Shown here: piece by piece, positions 5,949 through 15,947 of the stretch
How the letters are laid out: every line of letters starts with the position of its first letter
Position numbering within the stretch: position 1 is the first letter of the stretch
Source: Pseudomonas tritici
Lineage (GTDB): Bacteria; Pseudomonadota; Gammaproteobacteria; Pseudomonadales; Pseudomonadaceae
Length of the DNA: 64,000 nucleotides
Reading direction: 5' to 3'
Assembly (NCBI RefSeq): GCF_014268275.3
Contig: NZ_CP077084.1
Location: forward strand, 5,332,001-5,396,000
The notes under the pieces: model-generated
What the model was told of the DNA's origin: nothing
What the model saw: the letters and a program-made list of their open reading frames with translations, nothing else
The model's database searches: none
Translations under genes and position numbers: made by a program

Positions 5949-8188
5949 AAACCGAAGATTTTGAAGAGCTGCTTGCCAACTGTGCCGACGAGCCCATCCG
6001 CTTTCCGGGGGCGATCCAACCCCACGGTGTGCTGCTGACGTTATCGGAGCCGGGGCTGAATATCATCCAGGTCAGCGCCAACGTCGGCACGTTGTTCGGG
6101 CGCGCACCCGAGGCGTTGTTGGGCCAGCCGCTGCACACGCTGATAGGCACCGAGCACGCCAATGCCGTCGGCGCCATGGCCGAAAACAATACGTTTTTCG
6201 ACGCGGCACCGCTGCACGTCACGCTCAACGGCGCGGAGTTCGAAGGCCTGCTGCACCGCCATCAGAATGTGCTGGTGCTGGAGTTCGAACCACGGCTCAA
6301 GGACTTTCGCCCACGGGTGCTGAATGGTCGCACCAGTGACCTGGGCAAAATGCTGCAGCGTTTGCAGTCGGCGAAAACCCTGCAAGCGCTGTACGAAATC
6401 AGCGTGACCGAAATCCAGGCCATGACCGGTTACGACCGTGTATTGATCTACCGCTTCGAAGATGAAGGCCACGGCCAGGTGATCGCCGAAGCGTCGGCGC
6501 CGTCCATGGAGCTTTTCAACGGGTTGTTCTTCCCGGCGTCCGACATCCCGGAGCAGGCCCGTGAGCTGTATCGCACCAATTGGCTGCGTATCATCCCGAA
6601 CGCCGCCTACGAGCCGGTGCCGCTGTTGCCCAAGCTGCGCCCTGACTCCGACCAGCCCTTGGACCTGAGTTTCGCCACCCTGCGCAGCGTGTCGCCAATT
6701 CACTGCCAGTACATGCAGAACATGGGCGTGCTGTCGTCCATGAGCATCTCGCTGATGAAAGGCGACAAGCTTTGGGGTCTGATCAGTTGCGGCAACCGCG
6801 AACCGCTGCTGGTGCCGAATGACCTGCGCACCGCTTGCCAGACTATCGGCCAGGTGTTGTCGTTGCAGATCAGCGCCATGGAGGCCTTGGACCTGACCCG
6901 TCAGCGTGAAGAGAAAGTCGAGACCCTGACGCGGCTGGATCAAGCGATGAAAGCGTCGCACGTAAGCGTGTTCGACGGCCTGGCCCAGCAACCTCAGTTG
7001 CTGATGGACCTGACCGTGTCCGGTGGCGTGGCGATCATCGAAGACAAGCAACTGCACTGCTACGGCAACTGCCCGGAGCCCACGCAGATCCGTGCGTTGC
7101 ACGCGTGGTTGCAAGGGAGCGAAGAGACTGTCTTTTCCAGCCACAACCTGGCATCGGTGTACCCGCCGGCAACGGATTTCCAGCAGGTGGCCAGCGGTGT
7201 CCTGGCCATGAGCCTGCCGAAGCCAGTGGACAACGGTGTGCTGTGGTTTCGCCCGGAAGTCAAAGAGAACATCCACTGGAGCGGCGACCCGAAAAAGCCA
7301 CTGAACCTGGAAAATTCCGACGCGGGCCTACGCCTTCGCCCACGCACCTCGTTTGAAATCTGGAAAGTCGAGATGGCAGGCATCTCCACCAAGTGGAGCC
7401 ATGGCGACCTGTTCGCCGCCAACGACCTGCGTCGCTCGGCCCTGGAAAACGACCTGGCCCGCCAGGTACTGCGCGAACAACAAGCCGTGCGCGCCCGCGA
7501 TGACCTGGTGGCAGTGGTGTCCCACGACCTGCGCAACCCGATGACGGTGATTTCCATGCTGTGCGGCATGATGCAGAAGACCTTCAGCTCCGAAGGCCCA
7601 CACACCTCACGGCGGATTTCCTCGGCCATCGACACCATGCAACAAGCCGCCGGGCGCATGAACGTGCTGCTGGAAGATTTGCTCGACACCTCGAAAATCG
7701 AGGCCGGACGCTACGTGGTAAAGCCAGTGGTACTCGACGTGAGCCAGATGTTCGAAGAGGCCTACGCCTTGCTCGCACCGCTGGCGATGGAAAAAGGTAT
7801 CGACCTGACGTTCAACGCCGAGCCCGGCCTGCAGATCAACGGCGACCCCGAGCGTCTGTTTCAGGTGCTGTCGAACCTGATCGGCAACGCCATCAAGTTT
7901 ACTCCGCGCCAGGGCAATATCGGTGTCAGCGCCATGAGCACCGACGAAGACATCGTCTTCTCGGTGCGCGATTCCGGTGAAGGCATTGCACCCGAGCACT
8001 TGCCTCACGTGTTCGATCGCTACTGGACCCAGGCGGATAACAACCCGACCGGAAGCGGCCTGGGGCTCTACATCACGCAAGGTATCGTGCAGGCCCATGG
8101 CGGCAAGATCGTCGCTGAGAGCGAGCTGGGTCGGGGCAGTGAATTCCGGTTTACGTTGCCGAAGGTGATTGAAGACTTGCGTACCTGA
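5945..8188 (+). CDS. bphP: Bacteriophytochrome histidine kinase
   Basis: 747 residues. PAS-GAF-PHY sensory core: the biliverdin-binding Cys is C13 in LANCADEPIRFPGAIQPHG, the GAF motif FPASDIPEQARELY carries the conserved Asp, and the PHY tongue has RPRTSFEIW. The kinase part has the H-box VVSHDLRNP (H527), N-box NLIGNAIKFTP, G1 DSGEGIAPEH and G2 GSGLGLYI. It should be a red/far-red reversible kinase. The ATG at 5945 is chosen over a more upstream in-frame ATG because it gives the usual N-terminus and the ATGA overlap with bphO. No receiver is fused; the single-domain regulator at 4758 may be the partner. Confidence 0.95.
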   Translation: MKTEDFEELLANCADEPIRFPGAIQPHGVLLTLSEPGLNIIQVSANVGTLFGRAPEALLGQPLHTLIGTEHANAVGAMAENNTFFDAAPLHVTLNGAEFEGLLHRHQNVLVLEFEPRLKDFRPRVLNGRTSDLGKMLQRLQSAKTLQALYEISVTEIQAMTGYDRVLIYRFEDEGHGQVIAEASAPSMELFNGLFFPASDIPEQARELYRTNWLRIIPNAAYEPVPLLPKLRPDSDQPLDLSFATLRSVSPIHCQYMQNMGVLSSMSISLMKGDKLWGLISCGNREPLLVPNDLRTACQTIGQVLSLQISAMEALDLTRQREEKVETLTRLDQAMKASHVSVFDGLAQQPQLLMDLTVSGGVAIIEDKQLHCYGNCPEPTQIRALHAWLQGSEETVFSSHNLASVYPPATDFQQVASGVLAMSLPKPVDNGVLWFRPEVKENIHWSGDPKKPLNLENSDAGLRLRPRTSFEIWKVEMAGISTKWSHGDLFAANDLRRSALENDLARQVLREQQAVRARDDLVAVVSHDLRNPMTVISMLCGMMQKTFSSEGPHTSRRISSAIDTMQQAAGRMNVLLEDLLDTSKIEAGRYVVKPVVLDVSQMFEEAYALLAPLAMEKGIDLTFNAEPGLQINGDPERLFQVLSNLIGNAIKFTPRQGNIGVSAMSTDEDIVFSVRDSGEGIAPEHLPHVFDRYWTQADNNPTGSGLGLYITQGIVQAHGGKIVAESELGRGSEFRFTLPKVIEDLRT

Positions 8189-8197
8189 CACGGTTAA

Positions 8198-8227
8198 AAA
8201 TGTGGGAGCACCGCCGCTCCCACATTT
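8198..8227. terminator. Bidirectional terminator between bphP and the convergent kinase gene
   Basis: AAATGTGGGAGC (8198-8209) and GCTCCCACATTT (8216-8227) form a perfect 12-bp stem with a 6-base loop, followed by a T-rich tail on the plus strand and preceded by A's that serve the minus strand. The stem is the terminal part of the REP palindrome common in this genome. Confidence 0.8.
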
Positions 8228-8249
8228 GTTTTGCACTGCCTGGTAAATC

Positions 8250-9569
8250 TCACACCGGCAGCACCACTACTGCCTCCAACCCACCACCCTGGCGCTCGGC
8301 CAGGGTCAGGGTGCCACCGTGCTCCAGCACAATTGCCCGTGCGGTAGAAAGCCCCAGCCCGACGCCTCCCGTGCTTTTGTTGCGTGACCCTTCAAGGCGA
8401 TAGAACGGCAGAAACACCTGCTCCCGATGCTCCACGGGAATGCCCGGCCCGCGATCCGATACGCGAATCACCACCTCATCATTCTTCTGCTGCAACTCAA
8501 TTTCCGGCGCCACGCCGTAGTGGATCGCGTTGTCCATCAGGTTGGTCATCACTCGCTTGAGGCCCAGCGGGCGTCCGAAATACACCAGGCGCGGCGGGCC
8601 GCGAAAGGTCAGGTCGATGGCCTGGTCGCGGTAGTCATCGATCAGGGTTTGCAGCAATTCCGCTAGGTCCAGTTGGGTGGCTTGTTCCAGGCGGGCGTCG
8701 TCGCGGAAGAATTCCAGGGCGGTGTTGATCATGGCCTGCATTTCATCCACGTCGCGAAACAACTTTTGTTGCTGGTCAGCGTCCTCAATGAACTCACCGC
8801 GCAGACGCAACCGGGTCAACGGCGCGCGCAGGTCGTGGGAGATGGCGGCGAGCATTTGGGTACGGTCCTGGATAAAGTGCCGCAACTGCGCCTGCATGCT
8901 GTTGAAAGCGAGGATTGCCTGGCGTATTTCGTGGGGCCCCACTGGCTCAATGGGCGGCGCGCGAAAGTCCGCACCAAAGCGTCGCGCGCCCTGGGCGAAG
9001 TGTTGTAGAGGACGGGCCAGGCGGCGGGTCGCGACCAGGGTGACCAGCGCAGTGGAGATCAACACGAGCAACACCACAATCAGACTGCGCGCGCCGTCGT
9101 CCAGTCCCCAACTGCGAGTACCCGCGCTGAACATCAGCCAGGACTTATCCGCCAGCTGCATCAACAGCACATAGTGCCCATCGCCGTCCGGCCAGTCGGA
9201 CGGTTGATAAGCCTCCATCGGCCGGGTCGGCCCCTCAAGCAGATGCTTGAGTGCCTGTTCGCCCGATTGAAAATCCGGGTCGTCGAGCACCGGCAAATCA
9301 AACGCTGCGCGCTGCGCTGCCCACATCACGCTGAAAGAACCATCGCCCATCACCTGAGCAAGACGCGGTCGCTGCGCCGGATCGGACGCCTCGACTGCGC
9401 GCACCACCACCGCGATCTTCTCCAGCAACCCGGTTTCGGTCAGCGGTGGCCTGGCCCACACGCCCGCCAATTGCACGAACAACGCGTTGAACGCCAGCGC
9501 GGTAAACATTGCGATCAGGATGGTCAGGGCGATCCAGCGGGCCACGGTGTCGCGTGGGCGGCGGCTCAT
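8250..9569 (-). CDS. Two-component sensor histidine kinase (EnvZ/OmpB-type)
   Basis: 439 residues: TM1 about 12-34, a periplasmic sensor region of ~120 residues, TM2 about 160-182, HAMP, then HisKA with AAISHDLRAPLTRLRLRGE, N-box NLMDNAIHYG, G1 DRGPGIP, and G2 GGVGLGLSTA. It partners the OmpR-type regulator upstream, whose stop it overlaps by four bases (ATGA at 9566-9569). The stimulus is not deducible. RAPLTRLRLR is typical of the ATP-binding region of Pseudomonas EnvZ-like kinases. Confidence 0.93.
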   Translation of the reverse strand: MSRRPRDTVARWIALTILIAMFTALAFNALFVQLAGVWARPPLTETGLLEKIAVVVRAVEASDPAQRPRLAQVMGDGSFSVMWAAQRAAFDLPVLDDPDFQSGEQALKHLLEGPTRPMEAYQPSDWPDGDGHYVLLMQLADKSWLMFSAGTRSWGLDDGARSLIVVLLVLISTALVTLVATRRLARPLQHFAQGARRFGADFRAPPIEPVGPHEIRQAILAFNSMQAQLRHFIQDRTQMLAAISHDLRAPLTRLRLRGEFIEDADQQQKLFRDVDEMQAMINTALEFFRDDARLEQATQLDLAELLQTLIDDYRDQAIDLTFRGPPRLVYFGRPLGLKRVMTNLMDNAIHYGVAPEIELQQKNDEVVIRVSDRGPGIPVEHREQVFLPFYRLEGSRNKSTGGVGLGLSTARAIVLEHGGTLTLAERQGGGLEAVVVLPV

Positions 9570-10276
9570 GAGCGGGTCACACTGGCGGTGAACTGGTAGC
9601 CGCCGTTACGCACCGTGCGGATCATCGCCGGGCGCTTGGTATCGAATTCCAGCTTGCGGCGCAGTCGACTCACTTGCACGTCGATGCTGCGGTCGAACGC
9701 ATCATGGCTGTGCCCGCGCGCCAGGTTCAATAACTGCTCGCGGGTGAGCACCCGTTGCGGGTGTTCGGCAAACACCAACAGCAGGTCGAACTCTCCGGAA
9801 GACAGCGGGATCATCACGTGGTCAGGCGAGCGCAGTTCGCGACGCGTGACGTCCAGTTGCCAGCCGGCAAAACAGATCAGCGGGCGCGCGACCTGCCCCA
9901 TCGCGGGTCGGCTTTCACCCGCCCGGCGCAAAACCGCGCGCACCCGTGCCAGCAACTCGCGGGCGTCGAAGGGTTTGCTCAGGTAGTCATCGGCACCCAT
10001 TTCCAGGCCCACCACGCGGTCGCTGAGTTCGCCCATGGCGGTGAGCATGATCACCGGCGTGGCGTATTGCTGGCGTAGGCGCTGGCACAGCAGCAAGCCG
10101 TTGTCGCCGGGGAGCATCAGGTCGAGGATGATCAGGTCGGCGGGCCCGCGCTTCATCGCCGCCCACAATTCGGTGCCACTGGCCACGGTCTCGACCGCGT
10201 AGCCGTGTTGCAGGAAAAACTTCTTCAGCAGGGCGAGGACTTCAAGGTCATCGTCGACGATTAACAGGTTGCTCAC
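9566..10276 (-). CDS. OmpR-family response regulator
   Basis: 236 residues. N-terminal receiver: VDDD acidic pair, phospho-Asp in LIILDLMLPG, Thr in MLTAMGE, Lys in YLSKPF. C-terminal winged helix with LLLVFAEHPQRVLTREQLL, RSIDVQVSRLRRKLE and MIRTVRNGGYQF. Co-transcribed with the following kinase gene. It is divergent from the MlaA-like lipoprotein gene at 10441, which is therefore a possible target (inference). Confidence 0.94.
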   Translation of the reverse strand: MSNLLIVDDDLEVLALLKKFFLQHGYAVETVASGTELWAAMKRGPADLIILDLMLPGDNGLLLCQRLRQQYATPVIMLTAMGELSDRVVGLEMGADDYLSKPFDARELLARVRAVLRRAGESRPAMGQVARPLICFAGWQLDVTRRELRSPDHVMIPLSSGEFDLLLVFAEHPQRVLTREQLLNLARGHSHDAFDRSIDVQVSRLRRKLEFDTKRPAMIRTVRNGGYQFTASVTRS

Positions 10277-10440
10277 CGGCAGGCTTCACTGGGCTGGGTC
10301 AAGGTGCCATCTAAAACCATTCGGCGCGGTCCGTCATATATTTCAATCGTGCAATAAAGCGTCAAAGGCGCAATAAACCCGACATCTTTGCGCAAGGCTC
10401 GAATGCCAGCATCGGCCTCCTTTTTGCGGAGACTGTGCCC

Positions 10441-11229
10441 ATGCGTTCGCTGACCTATTCCCGGCAACTGGCCCGCCAGGCCGTGCTGTTGCTGACCGTG
10501 ACTTACCTGACGGGCTGCGCCAGCCCGGCACCCGTAGCGCCTACCACTCGTTGCGCACAGGTGAACTACCCGGTGTATGACCCAGCCGAACCGGTCAACC
10601 GGGGCGTGTTCGCGTTCAACCGTGTTGTGGATAACTACGCCCTGGCACCTGTGGCTCGCGGTTACCGTTACCTGCCGAATTTTTTCCAACAGGGTGTGCA
10701 TAACTTCGCGAGCAACTTCAGCGAGCCAAAGGTGTTTATCAACGACCTGCTGCAAGGTAACCCAGGGCGTTCAGTCAATACCCTGGGGCGTTTCGCAGTG
10801 AACACCACGGTGGGCGTGGTGGGGCTGTTCGATGTGTCGGACCGCCTGGGCATCCCGCGCCACACAGCCGATTTCGGCCAGACATTCGGCGTGTGGGGTG
10901 TGGGCAACGGGCCCATCGTCGAGCTGCCATTGCTGGGTACCAGTAACAGCCGGGATGCGGCAGGCAAAGTGTTGAGCTTCCTGGTTGCGCCGCTGGGGGA
11001 CAGCGACACAGTGCAGACCCTGGGTACTATCAGCCTCGTCGGCGGCACGATCGATACCCGTGCGTCACTGTTGCCGCTCACCGATAGCCTGCAAAAACTG
11101 CCGGATTACTACAGCGCGTTGCGTAATGTGGTGGCGGAAAATCGCGCGACTTTTGTGCGGGAGGGCAAGGAAGGCGCGACGTCTCCCGGGCTAAACAGTT
11201 GCGCGAACAGCGCCTCTGATGACTTCTGA
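10441..11229 (+). CDS. MlaA (VacJ)-family outer-membrane lipoprotein
   Basis: 262 residues. Signal peptide with lipobox LTGC (about residue 24). The body has the MlaA landmarks: YDPAEPVNRGVFAFNRVVDN, FFQQGVHNFASNFSEPKVFIN, and FGQTFGVWGVGNGPIVELPL. MlaA removes mislocalised phospholipid from the outer leaflet together with porins and the MlaC carrier. No mla transporter genes are adjacent, so this may be a second copy. ATG 10441 is favoured over GTG 10435 because GGAG (10428-10431) is spaced 9 bases from it. Confidence 0.88.
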   Translation: MRSLTYSRQLARQAVLLLTVTYLTGCASPAPVAPTTRCAQVNYPVYDPAEPVNRGVFAFNRVVDNYALAPVARGYRYLPNFFQQGVHNFASNFSEPKVFINDLLQGNPGRSVNTLGRFAVNTTVGVVGLFDVSDRLGIPRHTADFGQTFGVWGVGNGPIVELPLLGTSNSRDAAGKVLSFLVAPLGDSDTVQTLGTISLVGGTIDTRASLLPLTDSLQKLPDYYSALRNVVAENRATFVREGKEGATSPGLNSCANSASDDF

Positions 11230-11359
11230 AGCGCGTTCCCCACGACAGTCATATCTTGCAGCAGCGCGTTTATAGCAGCCCCGCTTCGCCCTCTATAAGT
11301 TTGGCCTGACTTCGCTTTCACAAGCGGAGTAATCCTCTACCCACTAGAAGGAAACATCC

Positions 11360-11566
11360 ATGCTTAACGCTATCAACCACTCACTGGGCCACTTTCACTA
11401 CCCACCGCTGCAGAAGGATGATGCAGAGCCCCAGCGCAGGAAGCGCAGCATTGACGACACACAAACGCAACTGCATGCCGCTGCCCCTGGAAGTACGGCA
11501 GCCAATGACCGCGGAGGCAAAAACAGCGGTGGGCTAGACAGCCTGGGTCAAGGCCACCTGCTTTAA
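11360..11566 (+). CDS. Possible small protein of unknown function
   Basis: 68 residues, MLNAINHSLGHFHYPPLQKD to DSLGQGHLL, hydrophilic, with no signal or membrane segment. AGAAGGAAAC before the ATG is a good ribosome binding site, and the gene fills an otherwise empty 450-base gap between two same-strand genes. No family is recognised and codon use is not decisive, so it may be spurious. Confidence 0.4.
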   Translation: MLNAINHSLGHFHYPPLQKDDAEPQRRKRSIDDTQTQLHAAAPGSTAANDRGGKNSGGLDSLGQGHLL

Positions 11567-11679
11567 TCGGCCTTATACGGAGGGCAGTGCACGGCCCTTC
11601 GTACCCTCGCCCTTAACAAAACAATGACATTCACTGGGTTAATCTTGCCGGTTCAACCCTGCCCGGAATCCTTGACTGC

Positions 11680-13572
11680 ATGCCGCACCCCGACACACTG
11701 CCCGCCGTACTGGCCGGCCCACTGCTGCGGCGCCTCGAACCTCGGCGCCTGGTGTTGTGGCTGGTGGGAAGCCGCGCACTGGCATTGACGCTGAAGTTGC
11801 ATCTGCCAACGCAGACACTGGAGATCACCCTGGACCCGTGCCAGGTTGTGGCCGTAGGGCGCCAGGCGTTTATTCATTTGATCGACGTGTCACTGGACGA
11901 CGCACTGCCCCTGGACGTGGCGATCAGCTACGACCTGTTGTTTGACAACACCGGCATTGCCGACTGGGCACCGCACCTGCTGTACGCCAACGCCCAACTT
12001 CCGAGTTTCGTATTGCACAGCCGTATTCACCAGTTGGTGCATGGCTCATGCCGCAAACCCCATTACAGTGCCGACGAGGGTTTGCTGTGTGTCGACCGCC
12101 TGTTGGCAGACACCCACACCCCAACCGATCGCCCAGCCCTGCTGATGATGAGCGGCGATCAGGTCTACGCCGATGATGTGGCCGGGCCGATGCTGCGGGC
12201 GATACATTCATTGATCGCACGCCTGGGCCTGTTCGATGAATACCTGGAGGGCGCCGTGGTCGATGACAGCGCCAGCCTCTACGGGCACAGCGCCAGCTAC
12301 TACCATCGCGCCGACTTGCTGCCCGCACTGGACAGCAACGAAACCCTGCGCGAACGCTTCTTTGGGGGTGTAAAAAAGCCCATCTTCACCAGCAGCACCG
12401 CCGACAATCATCTGGTGACATTCGCTGAAGTCATCGCCATGTACTTGCTGGTATGGTCGCCCACGCCCTGGACGTTGATTGCGCCTCAACCTCCGCAGCT
12501 GAACGTAGAAAGACACCAGCGCTACGCGCGCGAACAGGTACAGATCAATAAATTTCGCGACGGCCTACCGGGCGTCGCACGGGTATTCGCCCACCTGTCG
12601 ACCTTGATGATCTTTGACGATCACGACATCACCGACGACTGGAACCTTAGCGCCCAATGGGAGGAGACTGCCTACGGCCACCCTTTCTCCAAGCGCATCA
12701 TCGGCAACGCCCTGCTTGCCTATTTGCTGTGCCAGGGCTGGGGCAACCAACCGGATGCATTTGGCGAACTGGTCAGCCAAACCCAAGCCCTCACGGCTCA
12801 GCCCAAAGCCAATCATTTGGACGCGGGCGCGCAGGATGAACTGCTCGAAACGTTGCTGAAATTCCAGCGCTGGCATTACGTACTGCCCACCACCCCCGCC
12901 CTGGTGGTGCTCGACACTCGCACTCGCCGTTGGCGCAGCGAGTTCACCCTCAAACAACCTTCCGGCCTGCTGGACTGGGAGGCCTTGAGCGAACTGCAAC
13001 AGGAACTGCTGGATCACCCCTCGGCCATCATCGTCTCGCCCGCGCCAATCTTCGGCGTCAAGCTGATCGAGACAGTGCAGAAGGTGTTCAGTTGGTGCGG
13101 CCACCCCCTGCTGGTGGATGCTGAAAACTGGATGGCCCATCGCGGAGCCGCCCAAGTGATCCTCAATATCTTCCGTCATTCCCGCACGCCGGGTAACTAC
13201 GTGATCCTCTCCGGTGACGTGCACTACTCGTTCGTCTACGAAGTGCTGATCCGCCATCGCAACGCCGGCCCCAGGATCTGGCAAATCACCAGCAGCGGTA
13301 TCAAGAACGAATTCCCACCCCGCCTGCTGGAGTGGTTCGACCGCCTTAATCGCTGGCTCTACTCGCCGCGCTCGCCGCTCAACTGGTTCACCCGCCGCCG
13401 CACCATGCAGGTGGTGCCCCATATTCCGGAGCACGCCGAAGCCGGCGAGCGGTTATGGAATTCGGCGGGGATTGGCCAGGTATTTTTTAACGAACAAGGG
13501 CAGCCTGAAGCGATTTATCAGCACAACGCGGATGGGAAGGTGCCGACTAGGATGGTGGCGCCGAAGCAATAG
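11680..13572 (+). CDS. PhoD-like metallophosphatase/phosphodiesterase family protein
   Basis: 630 residues without a signal peptide. Metal-binding segments of the PhoD-like fold are in order: HGSCRKP, MMSGDQVYADD (about residue 157), FDDHDITDDWN (about 313) and LSGDVHYSFVYE (about 510). The N-terminal ~130 residues are a beta-rich domain. Such proteins are phosphomonoesterases/diesterases using Fe and Ca. The lack of an export signal suggests a cytoplasmic enzyme of unknown substrate, unlike secreted PhoD. The start has little upstream support; an alternative is not obvious. Confidence 0.85.
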   Translation: MPHPDTLPAVLAGPLLRRLEPRRLVLWLVGSRALALTLKLHLPTQTLEITLDPCQVVAVGRQAFIHLIDVSLDDALPLDVAISYDLLFDNTGIADWAPHLLYANAQLPSFVLHSRIHQLVHGSCRKPHYSADEGLLCVDRLLADTHTPTDRPALLMMSGDQVYADDVAGPMLRAIHSLIARLGLFDEYLEGAVVDDSASLYGHSASYYHRADLLPALDSNETLRERFFGGVKKPIFTSSTADNHLVTFAEVIAMYLLVWSPTPWTLIAPQPPQLNVERHQRYAREQVQINKFRDGLPGVARVFAHLSTLMIFDDHDITDDWNLSAQWEETAYGHPFSKRIIGNALLAYLLCQGWGNQPDAFGELVSQTQALTAQPKANHLDAGAQDELLETLLKFQRWHYVLPTTPALVVLDTRTRRWRSEFTLKQPSGLLDWEALSELQQELLDHPSAIIVSPAPIFGVKLIETVQKVFSWCGHPLLVDAENWMAHRGAAQVILNIFRHSRTPGNYVILSGDVHYSFVYEVLIRHRNAGPRIWQITSSGIKNEFPPRLLEWFDRLNRWLYSPRSPLNWFTRRRTMQVVPHIPEHAEAGERLWNSAGIGQVFFNEQGQPEAIYQHNADGKVPTRMVAPKQ

Positions 13573-13709
13573 CTATTTGCCATCAATCTTTCGCCGTACA
13601 TCTGCCCTATTCAAAGCATCCAGGCCCCGTTGTACAGTGGCTCCAGCCACGGAGTATCGGCGACAACAGTGGTAGGCGTTGAATGCCTGCCCACGCAAGG
13701 AATGCGCAG

Positions 13710-14723
13710 ATGAACGATACCTCCGACACTAATCCGTTAGAGCAAGATTTCTCTCACTTCAACGCCGACATGCTGCACACCATTCTGGAGCTGGTCAGTG
13801 ACGGGATCTGGGATTGGAATGCCAACACAGGTTTCGTCTACCGCAATCCAGGCTGGTACGAAATGCTTGGCTATCACCGCCATGCACTAGAGAACACTGT
13901 GTTCACCTGGGAGAACGTGATTCACCCGGACGACTACCCCCAGGTGATGAAGCTGTTCGACGACTACATCCACCGTCGCGCCCCCCATTACCAAGCCGAA
14001 TATCGCTGCCGCAAAAAAGAGGGCAGTTACCTGTGGATCGAAGACCGCGGCTACGTGATTGCACGTAACGCCGACGGCTCGGTGGCGCGAATGGTGGGCG
14101 CCCATCGCGATATTCATCTGCGCAAATGCTCCGTCGAACAGCTGGAAAAGCGCAATCAATCGCTTGAGGCACTGGTGGCCGAACGCACGCGCGAGCTGTC
14201 GCGGGTCAATCAGCAGCTGCAGCTGCAACTGGATGAAAATCGCTCCCTGGCCGAAAGGGATGCGCTGACCCTGGTCGCCAATCGCTATCGCCTGGAGAAA
14301 GTGCTGCTCGAAGAATGCGACCGTGCCCAGCGCTTTCGCCTGCCGCTGGCATTGATTGCCATAGACATCGATAACTTCAAGCTGATCAATGACCGCTACG
14401 GTCATGGTGTGGGCGACCAGACCTTGGTGCGGGTGGTGGAATGCCTGGAAAGTTGTATCCGCCCTAATGACCTGCTGGCCCGATGGGGCGGCGATGAGTT
14501 TGTGCTGGTCCTGCCCAAAACCTCGCTGGACATCGCAAAGGCGCTGGCAGAACACATCCGCCAGACGTTCAGGAATCGCCCGCAAAGGGACGACTTCAAG
14601 GTAACCCTGAGCCTGGGTGTTGCTGTGCGTCTAACGGATGAATACCCCGCGGCCCTGATGGCGCGCGCTGATCAGGCGTTGTATCGCGCCAAGGCGGCGG
14701 GGAAGGACGGCGTGTCCGAATGA
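13710..14723 (+). CDS. PAS-GGDEF diguanylate cyclase
   Basis: 337 residues. A PAS domain (about 20-140, with VSDGIWDWNANTG and a PAC-like VGAHRDIHLRK) is followed by a short coiled coil and a GGDEF domain. The active site RWGGDEF is intact (G260-F264), with D in IDIDNFKLIND upstream. The inhibitory RxxD site is present as RPND exactly five residues before GGDEF. It should therefore make c-di-GMP under product inhibition in response to a PAS signal. ATG 13710 is preferred over 13683 because AAGGA lies 8 bases upstream. Confidence 0.93.
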   Translation: MNDTSDTNPLEQDFSHFNADMLHTILELVSDGIWDWNANTGFVYRNPGWYEMLGYHRHALENTVFTWENVIHPDDYPQVMKLFDDYIHRRAPHYQAEYRCRKKEGSYLWIEDRGYVIARNADGSVARMVGAHRDIHLRKCSVEQLEKRNQSLEALVAERTRELSRVNQQLQLQLDENRSLAERDALTLVANRYRLEKVLLEECDRAQRFRLPLALIAIDIDNFKLINDRYGHGVGDQTLVRVVECLESCIRPNDLLARWGGDEFVLVLPKTSLDIAKALAEHIRQTFRNRPQRDDFKVTLSLGVAVRLTDEYPAALMARADQALYRAKAAGKDGVSE

Positions 14724-14774
14724 GCAATGTTCACTGCAGGCGCGGGCTTGCCAGCGCCTGCAGCGGCACCGCGT

Positions 14775-15803
14775 TTATCTGACTGGCGGCGCGTATTGGA
14801 TGCCGCCGTTGTTCCACAGCGCATTGAGCCCGCGCTTGATTTTCAGCACGCTGCCCTGGCCGATGTTGCGCTCGAACACTTCGCCATAGTTGCCCACTTG
14901 CTTGACGATCTGTACCACCCAATCCTTGCGCAGTTTCAAGTCCTTGCCGTATTCGCCATCAACCCCCAGCAACCGCGCAATGTCCGGACTCTTGGTGGTC
15001 TTGGCCTGCTCTTCGACATTCTGCGAGGTGATGCCCATTTCCTCGGCGTTGAGCATCGCGAACAAGGTCCATTTGACGATACTGAACCACTCGTCATCGC
15101 CTTTACGCACCAGCGGTCCCAACGGTTCCTTGGAGATCACTTCCGGCAACACCACAAACTCGTCCGGGTGGGCCATCTTGATTCGCTGGGCATACAAGCC
15201 CGATTGGTCGGTGGTGAGTACGTCGCATCGCCCGGCTTCCAGGCCCTTGGCGCTTTCGTCGGCGGTGTCAAAGGTGATCGGTGTGTACTTCATCCCGTTG
15301 GTGCGGAAGTAATCGGAAACATTGAGTTCAGTCGTAGTACCGGCCTGGATGCACACGGTGGCGCCGTCCAATTGCTTGGCGCCAGTAACGCCCAGCTTGT
15401 TGTTCACCAGAAAGCCAATGCCGTCGTAGTAGGTCACGCCGGTGAACACTAAGCCCATGCCCGAATCACGGGAGCTGGTCCAGGTGGTGTTGCGTGAGAT
15501 CAGGTCGATCTCACCGGACTGCAGCGCCGTGAAACGCTCCTTGGCGGTCAACTGCGTGAACTTCACTTTCGACGCGTCGCCGAATACGGCTGCCGCCACC
15601 GCGTGGCATACGTCCACATCGATACCGGTCATCTTGCCCTGGCTGTCGGGCACGCCGAAGCCCGGTAGCCCATCGCTGACACCACATTGGATAAAGCCTT
15701 TTTTCTGGATGGCGTCCAGGGTTGCGCCCGCGTGGGCGGTGCCTGCCAGGCCAAGCACGGCGCTGGCGCCAATCGCGGCCAACGTAATTTTGAATGAGTT
15801 CAT
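14775..15803 (-). CDS. Periplasmic amino-acid-binding protein (AapJ/family 3)
   Basis: 342 residues with a standard signal peptide cleaved after GTAHA. The mature protein begins GATLDAIQKKGFIQCGVSDG and carries the family 3 signature GIDVDVCHAVAAAVFGD, plus the TFCIQAGTT-like VCIQAGTTTELN. The long C-terminal region with AKTTKSPDIARLLG is typical of AapJ, the general L-amino acid binder. No permease or ATPase genes are adjacent, so it must share a transporter encoded elsewhere. It is divergent from the LysR gene at 15948. Confidence 0.9.
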   Translation of the reverse strand: MNSFKITLAAIGASAVLGLAGTAHAGATLDAIQKKGFIQCGVSDGLPGFGVPDSQGKMTGIDVDVCHAVAAAVFGDASKVKFTQLTAKERFTALQSGEIDLISRNTTWTSSRDSGMGLVFTGVTYYDGIGFLVNNKLGVTGAKQLDGATVCIQAGTTTELNVSDYFRTNGMKYTPITFDTADESAKGLEAGRCDVLTTDQSGLYAQRIKMAHPDEFVVLPEVISKEPLGPLVRKGDDEWFSIVKWTLFAMLNAEEMGITSQNVEEQAKTTKSPDIARLLGVDGEYGKDLKLRKDWVVQIVKQVGNYGEVFERNIGQGSVLKIKRGLNALWNNGGIQYAPPVR

Positions 15804-15947
15804 GCAAGGCTCTCCCTGTCATTCCTTATTATTCGGCGCCGTATCGCCCGCGCCGGTTTATAGTGCTGCCGGGCAGTATCCACGGCTTTACGCCGCTGCC
15901 ACAAACGACCTTTAGGCAAAGGCTCCTTCCGATTTGGAATGAACTGC

